From Plazaster borealis (Eukaryota > Echinodermata > Asteroidea > Forcipulatida > Labidiasteridae), in the NCBI GenBank assembly GCA_021014325.1, contig CM037467.1, positions 5,642,001 through 5,706,000 on the forward strand: 64,000 nt of DNA, in the 5' to 3' direction. The position numbers were made by a program, and so were the translations under genes. Numbering within the stretch: position 1 is the first letter of the stretch; every line of letters starts with the position of its first letter. The notes beneath the pieces were generated by a model that was given only the letters and a program-made list of their open reading frames with translations, did no database searches and had not been told where the DNA came from. Below are positions 1 through 11,182 of the stretch, piece after piece.

Positions 1-1480
1 AAACACAAACACCTTAATGAAGTAATCCACAATATTTTGTAACTCCTCGCGATGCTGTAAAATTACATATAGAAAAGATTAACCTGACATGGACAATAAA
101 AAAAATACTATTAAATAATAAAAGTGGAACTGGTACTTGAAACCTGTTAGAAGCTGAAGAGGGCTCCATCAAGGTCAAGTTAAGTTTTGTGAGGCCAGTT
201 TTTTTCCAATAAAAAACGTTTACGCCAAGTCTCTAACCTTACACTAGCATTGCATATAACATGTTAATCTCCTATAGGTCCACAATTTTGTGTATGTGGA
301 ATTTGTTTTAGTCCATTCCTGAATTTCGACGATATTCAATGAAGACAGCGTTGAATTTGACCTTTTAACTATAAAAAAGAAGGTCCTATACAAACAAAAT
401 GTGGAATGTAAAGATCCGATTTACTGATGACAACCACTGCAGTCAAATTTCAAACTTCGCTCTGACAGATCAAGTAAAATGACATTCTAAGCCATATTAA
501 CATACCCTCAAGTGCGCAAGAGTCCCCTTGGGACGTAATAATACAAACCTCCCATGTGACAACTGGCAGCTCAACTGGCAATGCTTATCTCAATATACTA
601 GTCATATACCAAGGGATAAACTAACTTATAGCAATCCCACGTGAGTCTTCCAGATAGTCTAGAGATTGCATTTCACCATCCCAGGATTGAGGTCTGGTGT
701 GTCAAACATTATTATTACTACACGACGTGCTCCCTTTCACTCCACTTGAAGTCAAATAGCTGTTTTCAGGCAGGCTCCAAAGCACCGCCACCTAATCCGC
801 CCCCCCCCCCCATCCCATACACACACACCCGATTGGGGACCTCCTATTGTCCCTCTTTTGTATGTACTCTAACTTTTTAGCAACAGCTTCAATTGGTTTT
901 GTACACACTCTTCAACTGGGGACCTTTACCTAACCGGGGACCTTTCCCTAACCGGGAACCCTATTGTCCTCTTTTGTTATAGGTTACCGGTTTGAATGTG
1001 TATACCTACCCACCTACCCACACACTCATGCAAAATTACGGATCCGGTTTGTGGGGTCTGCTATTGTTGTTCTATTGTTCCTTTTTCTAAAGAATTCTCT
1101 CGTGGGGTCCAGGTTGAACAAAGAATTCCCTTGTGGGGTCCATTGTTCCCTTGTTTAAAAGACCCAACAAGGGCACTCCCTTAAGCTCACACGTTTGTGA
1201 ATCCCGTCAATTGATGACTTCTCTTTGTTCTCCCATTGTTTGGACTTCGTGTTTTTTTTAGCAATGTCCCCAAGTTTCACGAAAGTGAAGCGAGGACATC
1301 CTCGCTCTGTCAAACACCCGGATCCTTTGTTAAAAGCACCTGGAAATAGTGTTGTGGGTTTTTTTTTTTACAGAAGGGTATATGTATATTAACACTAAAA
1401 CAATTTGTTGAGTAATTGTTTGTCACGATTTATATGTTAAAAAAATTGATAAAGTAGTTTGAAGGTGACTCCGCCCATCC
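1..1480. other. Intergenic, no gene recognised
   Basis: AT-rich sequence with short C and T runs and no convincing exon. Positions about 965-1170 contain fragments (an 'ACGGATCCGGT' stretch, 'TCTTTTGTTATAG', 'GTGGGGT' with 'CATTGTTC') that recur in a different order at 6190-6420, so this is probably a decayed dispersed repeat. Confidence 0.5.
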
Positions 1481-1630
1481 CTTTTTGTGACGTCAATCGA
1501 GGCAGACTTCGCCGCGATCAAACATCGACCCCCCCCCCCTCGAACTTGCCTGCATTTACGTGCAAGTAGTGAGCTTGTACGTTTCGTTTGGTTATCCCAA
1601 AAAAGGGATTTTTCGTGCATTTTCCCGGCA

Positions 1631-1880
1631 ATGCCGACCAGGTGTATTGCTGCTGGATGCAGAAAAACGACTAAAGATTGGGTCAGTTAGCATTTGTTTC
1701 CTGCAGATCCCTAATATAGGCAGTTACGGCCGGGCATCGAAAGTCAGGCTAACGAGGGCAAAGTGGTCCGGTTCGACATCGTTTTCAGCGCTGCAGCGAA
1801 CATGTTTCTGGTGTTCGGATCGACTTGAGCTGTATGCCGCGCCGCGGCACGCCGATCCGATTTGTCATCACGGGGCCGCT
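1631..1880 (+). pseudogene. THAP zinc-finger domain fragment, disrupted
   Basis: Starting at the ATG at 1631 the frame reads MPTRCIAAGCRKTTKDWVS, which matches the start of a THAP (C2CH) DNA-binding domain: initiator MP, the C-x-A-x-G-C knuckle, then VS. Two in-frame stops follow, but the same frame still reads HLFPADP and YRQ around them, as expected for the conserved FP region. Further on, in other frames, come TRAKWSGST and CSEH, the usual third motif and Cys-His pair. The order is correct and the disruptions are stops plus frameshifts, so this is a dead copy. THAP domains occur in host regulators and in P-element-like and other transposases; nothing downstream tells which. No complete gene is present. 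Confidence 0.6.
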
Positions 1881-2389
1881 CGAATACCTCGTATTATCTG
1901 TGTTCTCGTTATGACCGTGCTCGTATCTTCCGTTTTTTTAAGATATAGAAACGCGCATGGGACAGTTCGGGACCGGTGAAAACCTCGTATAAACGTCGAC
2001 TGTACACTCTCCTAGGATTGCATTGGGTGAGGTCGGAGTACGAAAACGCATCATACTGATCAGGTACCCAGACGTAATGTACAGGGCCAGACTGCACACG
2101 TTCTCTTATATATCCCGCGCCTCGATTGACGTCACGAACAGCGCCATGTAAACGGGGGCCTATTTTTAAATGTTTAATTAAAATAAAAACACAATTTTTT
2201 AACCTTAGTTAATTGTTTATTCACATTCCACTAATCAAAATGTATATATTAACGACAAAAGCTTTATTTTGACAAAATACCACTGCCATATGCCTTTAAA
2301 GTTCTCGATTTCAACGGGTAGACACGCTCACCCACACCCGAACATATGGCAATTACGGGGTACTTCCATTGTCACTTGTTCAATTAATT
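1881..2389. other. Intergenic, no gene recognised
   Basis: AT-rich stretch after the THAP remnant. No exon, repeat unit or RNA gene was recognised. Confidence 0.4.
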
Positions 2390-2469
2390 AGGTGTTCGGG
2401 CATACAGCCCGGAACACCTGTTGTTTTTGTTCGGTTTTTAGGTGTTCGGGCATTCAGCCCGGAACACCT
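2390..2469 (+). repeat. Two hairpin repeats, GGGC-stem variant
   Basis: Two copies (2390-2419 and 2440-2469) of an inverted repeat, AGGTGTTCGGGC and GCCCGGAACACCT, 50 bp apart, each followed by a T/G-rich spacer. They are the same design as the twelve hairpins at 42242-43247, but there the inner stem is GTGC/GCAC, so both arms changed together. Confidence 0.8.
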
Positions 2470-2498
2470 CTTATTTTTGTTCGTTTTTTTTTTTTTAC

Positions 2499-4654
2499 TT
2501 CTTCTGCTTCTCTTCGTCCCTTGTCCGGTAACTAAGACACCTTTCCCAACATCACATGAACTTGAAACTTCACATATGATTAGATATTCATTAGGAGATG
2601 AAACCGCTTTAGTTACGTCATGGTGACGTCATCAGGTATCAAATTACAAGCCATTTAAGGGGAAAAAGTGACCATATGCCAATGCCCGTATGTCTCTGAA
2701 TATTACAGCTATGGTATTCATATTTGGGCATATGATAGATCAAGACACGGGCAACATTTAAAAGTTAACGTCAAAATCGTATGACCTTAACTTCCGGTCG
2801 TACCGGAAGGTCAAAGTTTGCCTTGGTGTAATTCTTCAAAAACACTTTCCCGGCAAAAACATTAACTTCTGTGTATCAGATCAACTTCAAATTTACACCG
2901 TGTAAGGAACTTGATAAAACCTCAATCAAGTAGTTGTGACGTCATGATTACGTCATCAAGTGTTGAAATACAGTAAATCAAAATTTAATCATTTAAAAAT
3001 TCATAACGCAAGAAGTACATATGCTATTATAACAATCTATACATCATCGGAGAGGTCTTGACAAATGTAGCAAATACTAAACAGAGTCTTATACTGTTTG
3101 ACCTTGTCTTCCTGTTCAAACCGGAAGTTGAAAACTTCACAATTCAAACTTTAAGGAATACTTGTACTTTTTACATACACATTACTCACAATTTTTACAT
3201 CATGTTGTAGATTTTAAGCCTTCTCAAACTTTTTCACAGAGATGTTACCTTTTGACCTTCACTTATGGTTGTAATTGGGTATACATTGACCCGCTGTCAA
3301 ACCGCGGGAATAAACTGCATTGAAAACACACACAATACGCGATCTAAACCAGTTAGACGGTGAGCGGCTGCTTGCTCCATTGAATCAAACCGCAAGGTTC
3401 AAAGTCCTTCAAACATGCTTGTAGTCTAGTCTCTTTTCAAGGTTCGCGCAACCTGATTTTGACATTACGCTTTGTTAGTCTCTAAAACAGCCGTCCGTGC
3501 AAACCTCGCTAACAATCAAATGTCAGATTTAAAAAACATAATTCAAGAACTACACAACCGATTTTCAAACTTTGTTCAGTTATAAACTCCTTGGGCATTG
3601 GAGATTAGCCTTGGGTAACCGTGATCCCATGTTGACCTTTACTTCCGGGTCAACCGGAAGTGGGACCATATCTCAAGAACTACACAACCGATTTTCAAAC
3701 TGTTTTCAGTGATAGACTCCTTGGGCATTGGAGATTAGCTTTGGGTAACCGTGACCCCATGTTGACCTTTACTTCCGGGTCAACCGGAAGTAACAACATA
3801 TCTCAAGAACTACTAAACCGATTTTCAAACTTGTTTCAGTTATAGACTCCTTGGGCATTGGAGATTAGCCTTGGGTAACCGTGACCCCATGTTGACCTTT
3901 ACCTCCAGGTCAACCGGAAGTGAGATCATATCTCAAGAACTACACAACCGATTTTCAAACTGTTTTCAGTTATAGACTCCTTGGGCATTAGAGATTAGCT
4001 TTGGGTAGCCGTGACCCCATGTTGCCCTTTACTTCCGGGTCAACCGGAAGTGACACCATATCTCAAGAACTACACAACCGATTTTCAAACTGTTTTCAGT
4101 TATAGACTCCTTGGGCATTACAGATTAGCTTTGGGTAACCGTGACCCCATGTTGACCTTTACTTCCGGGTCAACCGGAAGTGACACCATATCTCAAGTAC
4201 TACTCAACCGATTTTCAAACTTTTTACAGTTATAGACTCCTTGGGCATTGGAGATTAGCCTTGGGTACCGTGACCCCATGTTGACCTTTACTTCCGGGTC
4301 AAACGGAAGTGACACCATATCTCAAGAACTACTCGCCCGATTTTCAGACTGTTTTCAGGTATAGACTCCTTGGGCATTGGAGATTAGCCTTGCGTAGCCG
4401 TGACCCCATGTTGACCTTTACTTCCGGGTCAACCGGAAGTGATACCATATCTCAAGAACTACTCAACCGATTTTCAAACTTTGTTTAGTTATGGACTCCT
4501 TGGGCATTGATATTAGCCTTGGGTACCGTGACCCCAAATTTCATAATTCATAACTCCTGGACCAGGCATTGGATTGATAAGGTAGAATGTTTATTCATTC
4601 AATCACTCCCCGCGAACACCTTGTTTTTGTCACATGACAAAAACTCATCTCTAG
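2499..4654 (+). mobile_element. Helitron-like non-autonomous element with 130-bp tandem core
   Basis: The element begins in a pyrimidine tract (ACTTCTTCTGCTTCTC). A leading module follows with paired TGACGTCA-like sites (2614-2635, 2937-2957), then a tandem array, then a conserved 3' end. That end has an 8-bp hairpin, GTTTTTGT/ACAAAAAC (4623-4644), a six-base spacer and CTAG (4651-4654) before a T run. A hairpin followed by terminal CTAG is the rolling-circle (Helitron/Helentron) signature, and a tandem core is usual in pearl/DINE-type derivatives. No Rep/helicase is encoded here. The 5' boundary is approximate. Confidence 0.6.
3540..4540 (+). repeat. 130-bp tandem repeat array, about eight units
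   Basis: The phrase TCTCAAGAACTAC recurs at 3671, 3801, 3931, 4061, 4191, 4320 and 4450, a steady period of 129-130 bp. Each unit carries ACTTCCGGGTCAACCGGAAG, an imperfect palindrome around CCGGAAGT. Units differ by a few substitutions, so the array looks fairly homogenised. It forms the core of the Helitron-like element around it. Confidence 0.9.
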
Positions 4655-5700
4655 TTTTTTTTTCTTAATACTTCTTCTTCTTCTCAGCGTCCCTTGTCCG
4701 CTAACAAAAGCACCCTTTCCAAGCTCATATGAACTTGAAACTTCACATATAGTTAGATATACATTAGGAGATGAAACCGCTTTAGTTACGTCATGATGAC
4801 CTCATCGGGTGTCAAATTACAAGCCAATTAAGGTAAAAAAGTGACCATATGCGAATGCCTGTATGTCCCCGAATATTACAGTTACAGTATTTATATTTGG
4901 GCATATGATAGATCAAGACACGGGCAACATTTAAAAAGTTAACGTCAAATTCACATGACCTTTACTTCCGGTCGTAACGAAAGGTCAAAGTTTGCCTTGG
5001 TGTAATTCTTCAAAAAAACACTTTCCCGGCAAAAACATTAACTTCTGTTTATCAGATCAACTTCAAATTTACACCATGTAAGGAACCTGATAAAACCTCA
5101 ATCAAGTAGTTTTGCCGTCATGATGACGTCATCAAGTGTTGAAGTACAGTAAATCGAAGTTTAATCATTTAAAAATTCTTAACTCAAGAAGTACATAAGC
5201 TATTATAACAATCTATACATCATCGGAGAGGTCTTGACAAATGTAGCAAATACTACACAGAGTCTTATACCGTTTGAATTTGTCTTCCTGTTCAAACCGG
5301 AAGTTGAAAACTTCACAATTCAAACTTGAAGGAATACTCGTACTTTTTTCATACACATTACTCACAATTTTTACATCATGTTGTAGATTTTTAAGCCTTC
5401 TCAAACTTTTCCACAGAAATGTTACCTTTTTGACCTTCACTTATGGTTGAAATCGGGTATACATTGACCCGTATAGACTCCTTGGGCATTGGAGATTAGC
5501 CTTGGGTACCGTGACCCCATGTTGACCTTTACTTCCGGGTCAACCGGAAGTGACACTATATCTCAAGAACTACACAACCGATTTTTAAACTTTGTTCAGT
5601 TATAAAATCCTTGGGTATTGAGTTTTTACAACTTCACAAGCGCTACACAGAGTGTAGCCCCATTTGAACAGGACTTCCGGTTCAAACCGAAAGATGAAAT
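4655..5700 (+). mobile_element. Helitron-like element, second copy, 3' end missing
   Basis: Directly after the CTAG of the previous element the same pyrimidine-rich start and leading module resume (compare 4670-5460 with 2499-3290). A short piece of the 130-bp unit and a 150-bp-type unit follow. No terminal hairpin/CTAG is seen before the next pyrimidine start at about 5718, so the copy is truncated or fused. Head-to-tail joining fits rolling-circle insertion. Confidence 0.55.
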
Positions 5701-6020
5701 TTGACATTTAATTTTGTTTTCTTTTTTTTTAATACTTATTCTTCTTTTTCTCCCCGTCGCTTTTCCGCTAACAAAAGTCAATTCACAAGCACATATAAAC
5801 TTGAAACTTCACAAACTTCACATATAGGTTTTCGGGATGGTGACGTCATCGATGATGTTATTACATTAAATCAATGTTTAATATTTAGAAAAATCATATC
5901 TGGAGAACCATAGCCTAATTGCTAAACACAAGATCTTTGGACCGTGTGAAGGACCCTGGAGTATTTTTAAAATCTTACACACGACCCCCTGTGATATTAC
6001 TTCCGTTTAATTGTTTTTAA
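5701..6020 (+). mobile_element. Helitron-like element, 5' fragment
   Basis: A third pyrimidine-tract start (TTATTCTTCTTTTTCTCCCC) is followed by the leading module with TGACGTCAT at about 5840 and a short unit remnant that fades by about 6020. No 3' terminus is seen. Confidence 0.5.
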
Positions 6021-6055
6021 TTTATGTTTTGTTTTTCATTTTGTTTATAAAACAC

Positions 6056-6125
6056 TAAAAAGTACTGAGTATACAGTGCTTCAAACAGATCGGGAAAGGG
6101 TTAAAACCAAATTATAAAAACAAAC
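6056..6125 (+). repeat. SINE 3'-end fragment
   Basis: The stretch AGTACTGAGTATACAGTGCT followed by ATCGGGAAAGGGTTAAAACC resembles the 3' part of the tRNA-derived SINE at 33513-33681. The tRNA-like head is absent. Confidence 0.4.
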
Positions 6126-6179
6126 CGAACACCGTTTGTTTGTAATTTACAAACAAGATAAGTCTAGTATTATTTATAT

Positions 6180-6420
6180 TATTATTATTATTTTCTGAGG
6201 AATTCTTCGTGGGGTACCACAAGAACAAAGGAAACCTTAGGGTAGCATTGTTCCATTGTTAAAAGTACCCCGTAAGTTGACGTGCGTAAGGGCACACACA
6301 CGCATGTTTGTAACAAACCGAGGGCTGTCCCCGATATGTCATTTTCCCGGATCTCTTTTGTTATAGTCCTCGGTTTCAAAGCGTGTTCACACACCAAACA
6401 ACCTTACGGATCCGGTGTCT
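6180..6420. repeat. Dispersed repeat fragment shared with 965-1200
   Basis: Contains GAATTCTTCGTGGGGT, CATTGTTCCATTGTT, TCTTTTGTTATAG and TTACGGATCCGGT. Matching pieces occur at 965-1200 in rearranged order. No coding capacity is recognised. Confidence 0.45.
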
Positions 6421-7480
6421 GCCGACAAAGACTGAATACAATTACCCCAAGACTATAATGAGGCCTGTTTGTGTACGAGCTAGGGGGAATTCCCTTGAGA
6501 CAGAGCTGACCACCAGTCTACGTCGTAAAAAATCCAGGGGCTAAACGGCATGGCCCTGGCCACTAAATTGTAAATGTTTCTCAAGCGTATTCTCTTCGAA
6601 GTCAGTGAAAAATGGGATTTTCTTACGCAGAGTAATACAACAAAACACACCTTATTTAGCCATTGCTGACTGGTAGGGTTACGCAGTAGAAGGTTTTAAA
6701 GACTTCTTATTTTTCCACTTGATAACGACTCTATCTGTTGGAAACTAAATGCATCACAAAACTTCATCTTTAACTGTCTTCAGGTGAAAATGTAGATTTA
6801 TGTTCAAACCTTTTTGCAGAGTGTAAAATATTATAACGTTTACTTTAACCATGCTTTATAACTGAATAAATTTTTGTTTACACTTAAAGTTAAAGGTGTT
6901 TTTTAAAACTATTTATCCCAAAAAACATTACTGTATTTACTTACCAGTAGAATCATTCGATTATACAGCATCGTTCATCTGTGGCCCTGATGAAATGATG
7001 ACCAACATAAAATACAGTAGGACTACCGGGCGAATGAGTGAATATGGTGACTTTCTTTACAGATGAAAAATATTCACTTTGAAGATCTGTAGTACTTTCT
7101 GAAAATCACAGCAAATGAAAAGCAAAAGTTGTTTTCAACAGAAAAAGTGTATTGAAGTTAAGATTTGTATTAAAGCTTGTTGATGTACGTTTTAATAAGA
7201 GTGAAGGATTGAGCTACGCTACGTGTTTTCCTTTGATGATGTGATAAATCAATGCAGGATCCTGTTCTAGATGCTGAGAGAGAGTCAGACTTCCATGCAG
7301 TTTGTCTGTGTGCGTACCTTTCTATTTTATCCATATAGGCCTTTGAGAGGAAGGACAACCTTAGGCAGTATTAATCTTTGTAGGGCACTTCCAGCGGAAA
7401 CAAAAACATTAATAGGCCACCGTAGCCTTGCTTTATGGTGATGTCATTGTGCTATAAATAACCCACTTTCAGTGAATGCT
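6421..7480. other. Intergenic, no gene recognised
   Basis: No exon or repeat family recognised. It could include the 5' LTR or leader of the gypsy element that starts about 7500, but I found no matching LTR downstream and no tRNA primer site. Confidence 0.35.
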
Positions 7481-7758
7481 ACTACTGGAATCCTGCTGTG
7501 TGTCAGAAATTAGCTGAATCCACGGCAAAGACCCGGCCAATCTTGGAGAACGGATCATCAGACATCCGTCGGCAGTACAGCTTAATTAATCCTGTCAAGC
7601 TCGGTAAGCTGTCAGCAATCGAAAAAACTGTACATTTCACGCGGAATATCCGCTGTCTTTTGCTACATATGCACTCTTCACCAATTGTCGTCAGCGGGCG
7701 CTCCACGGTAAACTACGGAGGCTTTGAAGGGACACATCGCAGTACACGCACGCTTTGA

Positions 7759-8356
7759 ATGACAACTATGGCGCCCTCGTTCATTCCCCCTCCAGTCAAA
7801 ATGGACATGAAAGGAGACCAGGTCTCCAATTGGCAATTGTTTAAGGCAAGTTGGCAGAATTATCTAGTGGCCACTGAATTAGACAAGAAAGATTATTCCA
7901 TCCATGTGGCTACATTACTCACAGTAATGGGGAAGGAGTGCTAAAATCTGCCACTGACAGACGAACAAAGAAATTCCCCACAGCAAATCCTAACCAGCCT
8001 TGGAGCTCATTTTGACCCAAAACGCAATGTGGTATACGAAAGATTCATGTTCAACTCATGCAAGCAAGAACCTTAAAGAGAACTTTGACACTTTCTTGAC
8101 CAGGCTGAGAAAGTTAGCAACCACATGCAATTATGGACCTCTTCTTGATGAAATGCTTAGAGACAGGCTGGTCATAGGAGTGGCAGGCAACAGCATTCGT
8201 GCCCGTTTGCTGCGGGAGTCATCATTGACATTGCAGAAAGCTACAGACATATGCCGCAGCAGTGAACCGGCTGCGATCCACCTTCAACAGATGGATCCGG
8301 AAGAGGGAGAAACAACTCACTTCGTGAGAAACAAGCAACGGACACAGAAATTTTGA
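7759..8356 (+). pseudogene. Gypsy gag (capsid region)
   Basis: The reading frame opens with MTTMAPSFIPPPVKMDMKGD and continues past a stop at about 7942 into NLPLTDEQRNSPQQILTSLG, then FDTFLTRLRKLA and DRLVIGVAG. This is the capsid-type gag of invertebrate gypsy elements: a WQ-rich start, then the helical segment ending in DICRSSE. One stop and one frameshift at about 8065 interrupt it. The gag stop at 8354-8356 lies just before the zinc-knuckle segment. Confidence 0.7.
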
Positions 8357-8480
8357 AAACCAAACAGGCCTCCAAACAATGCAAGTACTGTGGCAAATCA
8401 CACAGCAAGGGCAAGTGCCCAGCCTATGGAACAACCTGCTCCAAGTGCCAAAGGTGTAACCACTATATATGCGCAAGTTT
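8357..8480 (+). pseudogene. Gypsy gag zinc knuckles (nucleocapsid)
   Basis: Translation gives CKYCGKSHSKGKC followed by CSKCQRCNHY. The first is a C-x2-C-x3-H-x4-C knuckle as used for genomic RNA packaging. The second is the usual partial knuckle of this gypsy group. A stop separates it from gag above and it runs out of frame below. Confidence 0.7.
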
Positions 8481-8561
8481 GTCAGTCGTCAGGCAAATAT
8501 CGTACTAAACGTCAGCCACAGAAATTGACACAAAAACTCCACCAAATGGAGGTAGACGAAA

Positions 8562-8852
8562 GTGGCAGCAGGAAAGCATTCATTACATACAAAGCTCAAA
8601 CAGCAATACTTTGTAGAGCTAGCAGTGGAGACGCCAACAAGGGAACGGACGAAAACAATCAGTTTTCAGCTAGACTCCGGTGCAACTTGCAGCACCATGA
8701 AGCTTGCAGACTTCAAGCAGCTGAGTGACAAGCCTCCGTCACCATCAAAGAGTAAGCTGGAACTGTACAATGGCGCAATAATACACCCACCCGGTAGGAG
8801 CCACCAGCTTGAGATGCCAGATCAAGGGGGTCAACAGGAAAATCCACTTTGA
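8562..8852 (+). pseudogene. Gypsy aspartic protease
   Basis: The frame shows FQLDSGATCSTM, the catalytic D-S-G triad of a retroelement aspartic protease, about 28 residues in, followed by YNGAIIHPPG, the usual flap region. It is followed by frameshifts before the RT. The enzyme would cleave the gag-pol polyprotein; this copy cannot be expressed as one. Confidence 0.75.
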
Positions 8853-8974
8853 GATGTGGAAGATGCCCCCTCATCTCTACTGTCAGGTAGAGCAGCAGAA
8901 GCTCTGGGACTAATGAAGTTCGCACATAAGTGTTTGGTACATGCCGTGACAGAGTCACAGACGCTTATACAAGG

Positions 8975-9750
8975 CAGAGATTCTCGGTGAGTACAAAGAT
9001 GTATTCACCGGCCTTGGTCGGCTACCAGGACATTACCACATAGATATTGATCACAGTGTTACTCCGACACAGAATACCAGGCGCAGAGTGCCCATTCCAG
9101 TGCGAGAAGAGCTGAAACAAAAATTTGACGTCATGAAAGACCAAGGCATCCTTGCTCGAGTGACTGAGCCTACCAAGTGGATCCACAACATGGTGGTTGT
9201 CAGAAAGCCAAATAAAATCAGAATATGCTTGGATCCATACAGCCTGAACAAAGCAATCAGGCGCAACCATTACCCGATTCCCACCGTTGATGAAGTAGCC
9301 CTGAGATTAAAGAACGCTAAACTTCTTTCGGTAGTTGATGCTAAGGACGGGTTTCTCCAAGTCGTCCTTGATGAGCCCTCCAGTTATCTTACAACATTTT
9401 GGACGCCTTATGGACGTTATCGTTGGTTGAGGATGCCCTTTGGCATCTCATCAGCACTGGAAGAATTCCAGCGCAGCCGCCAGAAGTGCCTGGAAGGCCT
9501 GGAAAACTTCGCAGTCATCGCTGATGATGTCTTAGTCTATGGCTCAGGAGAAACGCAGGCCGAAGCAGAGGCCTCGCATGACGCCGCTATCACCGCCCTT
9601 CTCTCGAGATGCAAAGCACGGAACCTCAAGTTCATGGAACACGTCTTCAGCTCAGATGAATTATCTCCTAATCCAGAGAAAGTAAAGGCCATACGCGACA
9701 TGCCTCGCCCTACAGACGTCCAGGAGTGCCAAGACTCATTGGAGTGGTGA
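8975..9750 (+). pseudogene. Gypsy reverse transcriptase
   Basis: The segment from about 8975 (ILGEYKDVFTGLGRLPG) to 9750 covers the RT fingers and palm. Motifs in order are KIRICLDPYSLNKAI, LLSVVDAKDGFLQVVLD (palm motif with the first catalytic Asp), RMPFGISSA and VIADDVLVYG (catalytic DD). The open part from 9088 is 220 codons. A stop at 9748-9750 ends it before the RNase H frame resumes at 9790. It would copy element RNA into cDNA; the enclosing element is dead. Confidence 0.85.
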
Positions 9751-9789
9751 CATACCTGGCTAAATTCTTGCCATAACTGAGCACAGTAT

Positions 9790-10551
9790 GTGGGCCACAG
9801 ACGTCTCACCGACAAAGATGTCATCTTTGACTGCATGCAACATCATGACGCGGCCTTCGACAAGATCAAAAAGCTCATCACAGCAGCACCTGTGCTGAGC
9901 TACTATGATGTCAACAAAGATGTCGTGATTGAATGTTATAGCTCCGAAGTTGGACTGGGAGCTGTCATCACACAAAATGGCCCACCAGTCGCATATGCCT
10001 CACGGGCGCTATCAGCTACAGAGCGCAACTACGCTCAAATAGAAAAAGAGTGTTTGGCAATTGTATTTGCCACCCAGCGTTTTGAGCAATACATTCTTGG
10101 CAGTGACAATGTTATCGTGCTCTCTAAACACCAATCTCTGATGAGCATCTTCAAAAAGCCAATCTTGGTGAGCCCCAAACGTCTACAACGTATGCGACTT
10201 CGTCTACAGAAGCACTCTCTACACGTGGAGTACAAGCAGGGTTCGCGGATGTACTTGATTGATACACTTTCACGAGCAGCCTTGCCAATGCGTCAAGTCA
10301 CAGATAAGACACCAGACTATCCGGTCTTCTCCGTCACCCAGGAGCAAAAGCTCATCATGGAATTGGAGAATATTGACCCAACAATCTTGTTCACGGATGG
10401 ACGTCTACTGACAATCAAGAAGGCAACGCTTGCTGACCAAACCCTGCAAACACTGATGCAGATCATCCAATGGCCAGGGGACAAAATATCAAGTTCCCTT
10501 GTGCATCAGGGAGTACTTCCATCACACTACCTTAAGCCCCTACAACTCTAA
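9790..10551 (+). pseudogene. Gypsy RNase H, catalytic residues altered
   Basis: The frame reads YASRALSATERNYAQIEKEC and VSPKRLQRMRLRLQKHSLHV, the classic gypsy RNase H layout. The first catalytic position reads IECYSS (Tyr where Asp is expected) and the third region reads LSKHQ instead of the usual SDH form, so the active site is lost as well as the reading frame. The segment ends at 10551, where the deletion into the integrase tail lies. Confidence 0.8.
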
Positions 10552-11048
10552 GTCCAATGGAAAAGCAAAATCCGCAGTAAAAATTGCCAAGGGACTTGTG
10601 ATCAAAGCTGCAAAAGCCAACAGTGACGTATGGAAGGCAATCCTCGAGTGGAGAAACACTACACACCGGGAATGACCAGCTCCCCAGAACACTTTACCTA
10701 TAATGTCTCGGCGAACACGCTCATTCCTCCCTTGCAAGCACACATTGTACAAGCCCCAGGTCGTAGAAGCTGTAACGGAACAAGTCGTGACCAAAAGACA
10801 GGCAGCTAAATTGTATCATGCCCGCACAGCCAGGAGCCTCCGTAATCTAGTGGTTGGACAGCCATGTTCGCGCTAAAACACGACCCAAGGTGGAAGGTTC
10901 CCCATGGATACCTGGAGTGATCAAAGCTAAAGTTGCACCTCGCAGCTACATTGTTGAAGTCGGTACCAAATCCTACAGACGCAACCGCGTACACCTCAGA
11001 GACAGTCACGTGAACACACAAACACCAATAACTCAGCCATGTGTGTGA
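10526..11048 (+). pseudogene. Gypsy integrase C-terminal remnant after core deletion
   Basis: At about 10526 the frame starts at YNSKSNGKAKSAVKIAKGL, which normally lies near the third catalytic residue of the integrase core. Then come WKAILEWRNTT, MSRRTRSFLP and, in another frame from 10854, PWIPGVIKAKVAPRSYIVEV and RRNRVHLR. The zinc-binding domain and the first two thirds of the catalytic core, which should lie between RNase H and this point, are absent. The junction is within about 10508-10530. Confidence 0.75.
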
Positions 11049-11182
11049 GTGCACCTCAGCTCACATTACTATAACCATAGAGAAAGGGCTACAACCTACA
11101 GCAGAACTAGCCAGTCCTAGTGGTGCCAGCTCAGTCGCAAAGACACAAGACGTGCTTTTCACTCCGATAGATAAGCCCCCAA

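Larger units (their letters stand above)
7759..11180 (+). mobile_element. Ty3/gypsy LTR retrotransposon (Mag-like), internal region, dead
   Basis: The order is gag, zinc knuckles, protease, reverse transcriptase, RNase H, integrase tail, the standard Ty3/gypsy order. Every domain is broken by stops or frameshifts and most of the integrase is deleted. The RT box VIADDVLVYG is the form usual in Mag-type elements of marine invertebrates. No LTR pair was found, and the 3' side runs into Helitron-like repeat at about 11183, so the ends are approximate. Confidence 0.85.

Noticed and set aside
7503..7758. Open frames on both strands just before the Mag-like gag
   Set aside because: They overlap in opposite directions, carry no retroelement motif and are probably leader sequence.
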